Source: Paenarthrobacter sp.
GTDB taxonomy: Bacteria; Actinomycetota; Actinomycetes; Actinomycetales; Micrococcaceae
DNA length: 64,000 nt
Direction: 5' to 3'
NCBI GenBank assembly: GCA_031179305.1
Contig: JAPSHX010000005.1
Location: 123,808-187,807 of the forward strand
Position 1 is the stretch's first letter, and each line of letters opens with the position of its first letter. The notes beneath the pieces are model-generated. The model saw only the letters and a program-made list of their open reading frames with translations, was not told the DNA's origin and ran no database searches. Made by a program: the position numbers and the translations under genes. This document shows positions 61,425 through 64,000 of this stretch, piece after piece.

Positions 61425-62663
61425 TTAGACAGCCCGTAGACCTGCCCGCCACACCGAATGAGTCAACGGAATACCGGGACGGTACGCCAGATGCGTGGCC
61501 GACGGAGCCTTCAGCATGTGCAAATCTGCGCGATGTCCGACGGCGAGCGAACCCACGGCCCGTTCGCCGTCGACGTCGTTCCCTGACTCCCGGCCCAACG
61601 CCAAAGCGCCGCCATACGTCGCCGCGCGGACGGCTTCGTGGACGCTCAAGTGCATCTGAAGCACCGCCGTGGTGACGCAGAAGGCCATGGAGCTGGTGTA
61701 CGAGGTCCCCGGGTTGCAGTTGGCCGCAAGGGCAATCTGTACGCCCGCGTCGATCAGTTCACGGCCGGGCGCCAACGGCTGCCGGGTGGAAAGGTCACAA
61801 GCGGGAAGGCACGTGGCCACGGTACCGCGCACGCCCGTTCCGGAGGCCACATCCCAGCGGGCCCACGTTTCCGCAAGCGCCTGTACATCCTTGCCCGATA
61901 TGTAGTTCACGTGGTCCACGCTCGCAGCCGCAAACTCAACAGCCAGCGCCACACCGGGGCCCTCCCCGAGCTGGTTGCCGTGGACCCTAAGGCCCAGCCC
62001 TGCGTTACGGGCAGCAGTGAGGACCCGCCGTGACTGATCCTCACTGAACGCACCACGCTCGCAGAAGACATCCGCCCAGCGGACATAAGGCAGGACGGCG
62101 TCCAGCATGGGGCCGCACACCAAGTCCGTGTAATCCTCAGGATCGGAGCCGCTGGGAACCAGGTGCGCGCCCAAATAGGTGACCTCGTCCACTTCAGCTG
62201 CTGCGATACGGGCGCTGCGGGCCTCATTCTCCACGTCCAACCCATACCCGGTTTTGCTCTCCAGGTACGTGGTCCCTTGCGAAACTGCCTCAACCACCCG
62301 ATCCCGCACGAGGCGCGTAAGCTCGTCATCGCTGACGCTGCGCGTGGCACCCGTGGTGACGGCGATCCCTCCGGCGCTGTAGCTTTCGCCGGCCATTCGC
62401 GCCTCGAACTCGGCAGTGCGGTCTCCTGCGAAAACAAGATGCGAGTGCGAATCCACCCAACCGGGCAGGACGGCGCGACCCTCCGCGTCGATCCTTTCGT
62501 CCGCGGCGGGCGCGTCCTTGCTGGACCCCAACCAAGCGATGCGCTCGCCTTCGATCACGACGGCGGCGTCCTTCAGGACCCGGCGCTCCAGGTCCTGGGT
62601 CATCAGTTCACCGATGCTGGTGATGACCGTGCTGTTTTTGTTCCCGTTCGTGATTCCAGTCAT
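61425..62663 (-). CDS. hutI: Imidazolonepropionase
   Basis: A 412-residue amidohydrolase of histidine degradation, opening imidazolonepropionate to N-formimino-glutamate. DSHSHLVFAGDRTAEFEARM near 71-90 has the metal histidines, EVDEVTYLGAHLVP lies near 159-172, and HGNQLGEG near 236 follows. A longer frame reaching 62903 is rejected: it overlaps the upstream oxidase gene and is unlike the family. ATG 62663 lies 11 bp after that gene's stop. No other hut gene is in the window. Confidence 0.93.
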   Translation of the reverse strand: MTGITNGNKNSTVITSIGELMTQDLERRVLKDAAVVIEGERIAWLGSSKDAPAADERIDAEGRAVLPGWVDSHSHLVFAGDRTAEFEARMAGESYSAGGIAVTTGATRSVSDDELTRLVRDRVVEAVSQGTTYLESKTGYGLDVENEARSARIAAAEVDEVTYLGAHLVPSGSDPEDYTDLVCGPMLDAVLPYVRWADVFCERGAFSEDQSRRVLTAARNAGLGLRVHGNQLGEGPGVALAVEFAAASVDHVNYISGKDVQALAETWARWDVASGTGVRGTVATCLPACDLSTRQPLAPGRELIDAGVQIALAANCNPGTSYTSSMAFCVTTAVLQMHLSVHEAVRAATYGGALALGRESGNDVDGERAVGSLAVGHRADLHMLKAPSATHLAYRPGIPLTHSVWRAGLRAV

Positions 62664-62674
62664 GACCCTATTGT

Positions 62675-63772
62675 TCAGCGTCGGATGGACCAGCGCGCGG
62701 CCGCGAGCTGCTCCGCTGTCCGGGATTCCAGACTGCCATCCCTTACCTCGCCGAGGATCAGTGCGGCGGCCAGCTCGGCGATGGCAGAGGATGTTTGAAA
62801 ACCGTAGCCCCCTTGACCGGCGAGCCAAAAGAAACCCGGCGCTTCGGCGTCGAAACCCACTACAGGGATTCCGTCCGCCGCTTCTGTCCTGAGGCCCGTC
62901 CACGAACGGTCCACGGAGCGGATTCCCAAGGACGTGACCGTGTTGAGTTTGTTGATCAAGGTCTCTACGTCCCCGGGGTAGGGCTTGGCATCCTCGGCTC
63001 CGCTAGGCACGGTTTCCGACGGCGAAATCAACACCTGGTTGCCCTCGGCGCGGAAGTAGAACGAGTTATCCGCGGCACACACCATGGGCGTTTCCGGCGT
63101 CAGTGGACTCTCAACGTTCACAATTGCCGCAGTTCGGCGGTACGGCTGCAGACCCAGCTTCTCCACACCGCTAATGACGGCCAGCTCGTCCGCCCAGGCA
63201 CCTGCGGCGTTAACCACGACGCCGGACTGGAAACCTTCCGTACCCGCGCCCAGCTGCCAGCCGCTCCCCAGCCGCTGGGCAGAGTGCACTTTGGCTCCGG
63301 TGATGATGTCCACGCCTGCCGTTTCTGCTGTCCGGCGGTGCTCCTCGAGAAGCAGGGGCGCGTTGCAGCCGAAGGAGCCGTTGTCCAGCCCCGCGGCGGT
63401 GAACGATGCGGGATTCAGGGCCGGGCAGAGACGCATGGCTTCATCGTGCGGGATGGGGTGCATGTTTCCACTGGCTTCGGCGCTCACCGTGGTCTCATCG
63501 CCCACCAGCATGAAGCCCCGGGGAGTGAGGATCGGCGTTCCTGCCTCCGCGTCCCGGGCGGCCAACATTTCGAGTGTGCGGATGGTCAGGTCCTGGACCA
63601 CTGCCGGACCGTAGCTGGGAATCAGTTGCCGGGCAGACCGTGAAGAAGTGTGGAAAGCCAGTGACTGTTCGGCCTCGACGAGGGCCACAGTGCACTTGCC
63701 CGCGAGAGCCGCCGCCAACGACAGCCCACCAATGCCGCCGCCAACGATTACCACGTCATAGTTCGAAGCCAT
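62675..63772 (-). CDS. FAD-dependent oxidoreductase, DAO family
   Basis: A 365-residue flavoenzyme of the D-amino-acid/glycine oxidase family. The dinucleotide-binding VIVGGGIGGLSLA lies at residues 8-20; after it, EAEQSLAFHTSSRSARQL is typical, and FWLAGQGGYGFQTS lies near the C-terminus. ATG 63772 is chosen because the Rossmann motif starts five residues later. It is likely co-transcribed with hutI (11-bp gap), suggesting a role in amino-acid breakdown; the substrate is not known. Confidence 0.88.
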   Translation of the reverse strand: MASNYDVVIVGGGIGGLSLAAALAGKCTVALVEAEQSLAFHTSSRSARQLIPSYGPAVVQDLTIRTLEMLAARDAEAGTPILTPRGFMLVGDETTVSAEASGNMHPIPHDEAMRLCPALNPASFTAAGLDNGSFGCNAPLLLEEHRRTAETAGVDIITGAKVHSAQRLGSGWQLGAGTEGFQSGVVVNAAGAWADELAVISGVEKLGLQPYRRTAAIVNVESPLTPETPMVCAADNSFYFRAEGNQVLISPSETVPSGAEDAKPYPGDVETLINKLNTVTSLGIRSVDRSWTGLRTEAADGIPVVGFDAEAPGFFWLAGQGGYGFQTSSAIAELAAALILGEVRDGSLESRTAEQLAAARWSIRR

Positions 63773-63821
63773 GGCTCCATCCTGACAGACCGGATGCTCT
63801 CTCACATCCCGAGCCCTTCAA

Positions 63822-63866
63822 CCGGACGCTCGCTCACTTTCATCAAGAAAGCGAGCGAGCGTCCGG
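63822..63866. repeat. REP-like palindromic hairpin near the IS110 end
   Basis: CCGGACGCTCGCTC (63822-63835) pairs perfectly with GAGCGAGCGTCCGG (63853-63866), with a small TTTC/GAAA inner stem. An outer imperfect CTCTCAC/GTGAGAG pairing flanks it. It lies between the oxidase gene and the transposase tail and looks like a dispersed intergenic palindrome of the genus, or an IS-flanking element. Confidence 0.6.
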
Positions 63867-63907
63867 CTGGAAACCCGAGGGAAGTGAGAGTGTCCCTATG
63901 TTTTTCG

Positions 63908-64000
63908 TCAAGTGGTTGTGGGTGTTGGGGATTGGTAGAGGGTCCCGTCGCGGAGCATGGCGTAGAGGGTGTCGCAGCGTCGTCGGGCCAGGGCAATGAG
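63908..64000 (-). mobile_element. IS110-family transposase C-terminus, cut by the window edge
   Basis: Reading minus from 64000 to the TGA at 63908 gives the last 30 residues of a protein, including ALARRRCDTLYAMLRDGT, a typical end of IS110-family transposases (DEDD type). The gene continues beyond the window, so whether it is intact is unknown. This family usually lacks terminal inverted repeats, so the IS end cannot be placed. Confidence 0.7.

Noticed and set aside
61425..62903. Longer hutI start (492 residues)
   Set aside because: The extra 80 residues overlap the oxidase gene in another frame and are unlike imidazolonepropionases. ATG 62663 fits the family.

Overview
The window is a high-GC actinobacterial chromosome segment, most like Arthrobacter/Paenarthrobacter (Micrococcaceae). 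This rests on the rpsB-tsf-pyrH-frr-cdsA order, a SAM-IV type riboswitch before metX, a DivIVA-repeat protein, an LPG-synthase-like membrane protein, Holin-X/DUF3618 proteins, and an IS110-type transposase tail at the right edge. It looks like ordinary chromosome with a few accessory genes. I see no rRNA, CRISPR array, prophage or integrative element. Genus is inferred from general knowledge, not from a search.

Layout. 1-3.5 kb: a TetR regulator with a perfect palindrome at its start, overlapping a fused SDR/alpha-beta-hydrolase gene, then a lone epimerase. 3.6-7.9 kb: a branched-chain 2-oxoacid dehydrogenase operon (E1alpha, E1beta, E2), divergent from an Lrp/AsnC regulator, with a perfect CRP/GlxR-type site between. 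8-11 kb: small membrane proteins and a helix-hairpin-helix/PHP protein. 11-17 kb: two DUF485/sodium-solute symporter pairs flanking a LytS/LytTR two-component system, probably for monocarboxylate sensing and uptake. 17-23 kb: a membrane protein, DivIVA-repeat protein and the translation/lipid cluster cdsA-frr-pyrH-tsf-rpsB. 23-28 kb: an M23-like protein lacking catalytic histidines, a glutaryl-CoA-dehydrogenase-like gene with an upstream palindrome, and a 922-residue SF1 helicase with a DUF2726-like nuclease tail beside a CAU tRNA. 28-38 kb: envelope genes (GT4 glycosyltransferase, CDP-alcohol phosphatidyltransferase, holin-like protein, efflux pump, aminoacyl-PG-synthase-like protein, membrane esterase) and two tandem tRNA-Asn genes. 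38-47 kb: dnaG, dgt, dusB, a YibE/F protein, a GNAT protein and glyS. 47-56 kb: transporter, small RNA-binding and hydrolase genes, then metX and metY with the riboswitch between. 56-61 kb: a five-gene amino-sugar/tagatose-type operon (SIS, ROK, PfkB, class II aldolase, DeoR). 61-64 kb: hutI, a DAO-type oxidase and the IS110 end.

Regulation visible in the DNA: two CRP/GlxR-type sites (bkd/lrp and DUF485-symporter), a TetR self-operator, an orphan palindrome before the acyl-CoA dehydrogenase, a DeoR-type repeat before the sugar operon, and the SAM riboswitch. The best candidates for something not routinely described are the stand-alone helicase-nuclease gene next to a tRNA, the structured leader before the DUF4383 gene, the small upstream reading frame at the start of the bkd operon, and the M23-fold protein that keeps zinc ligands but lacks both catalytic histidines.
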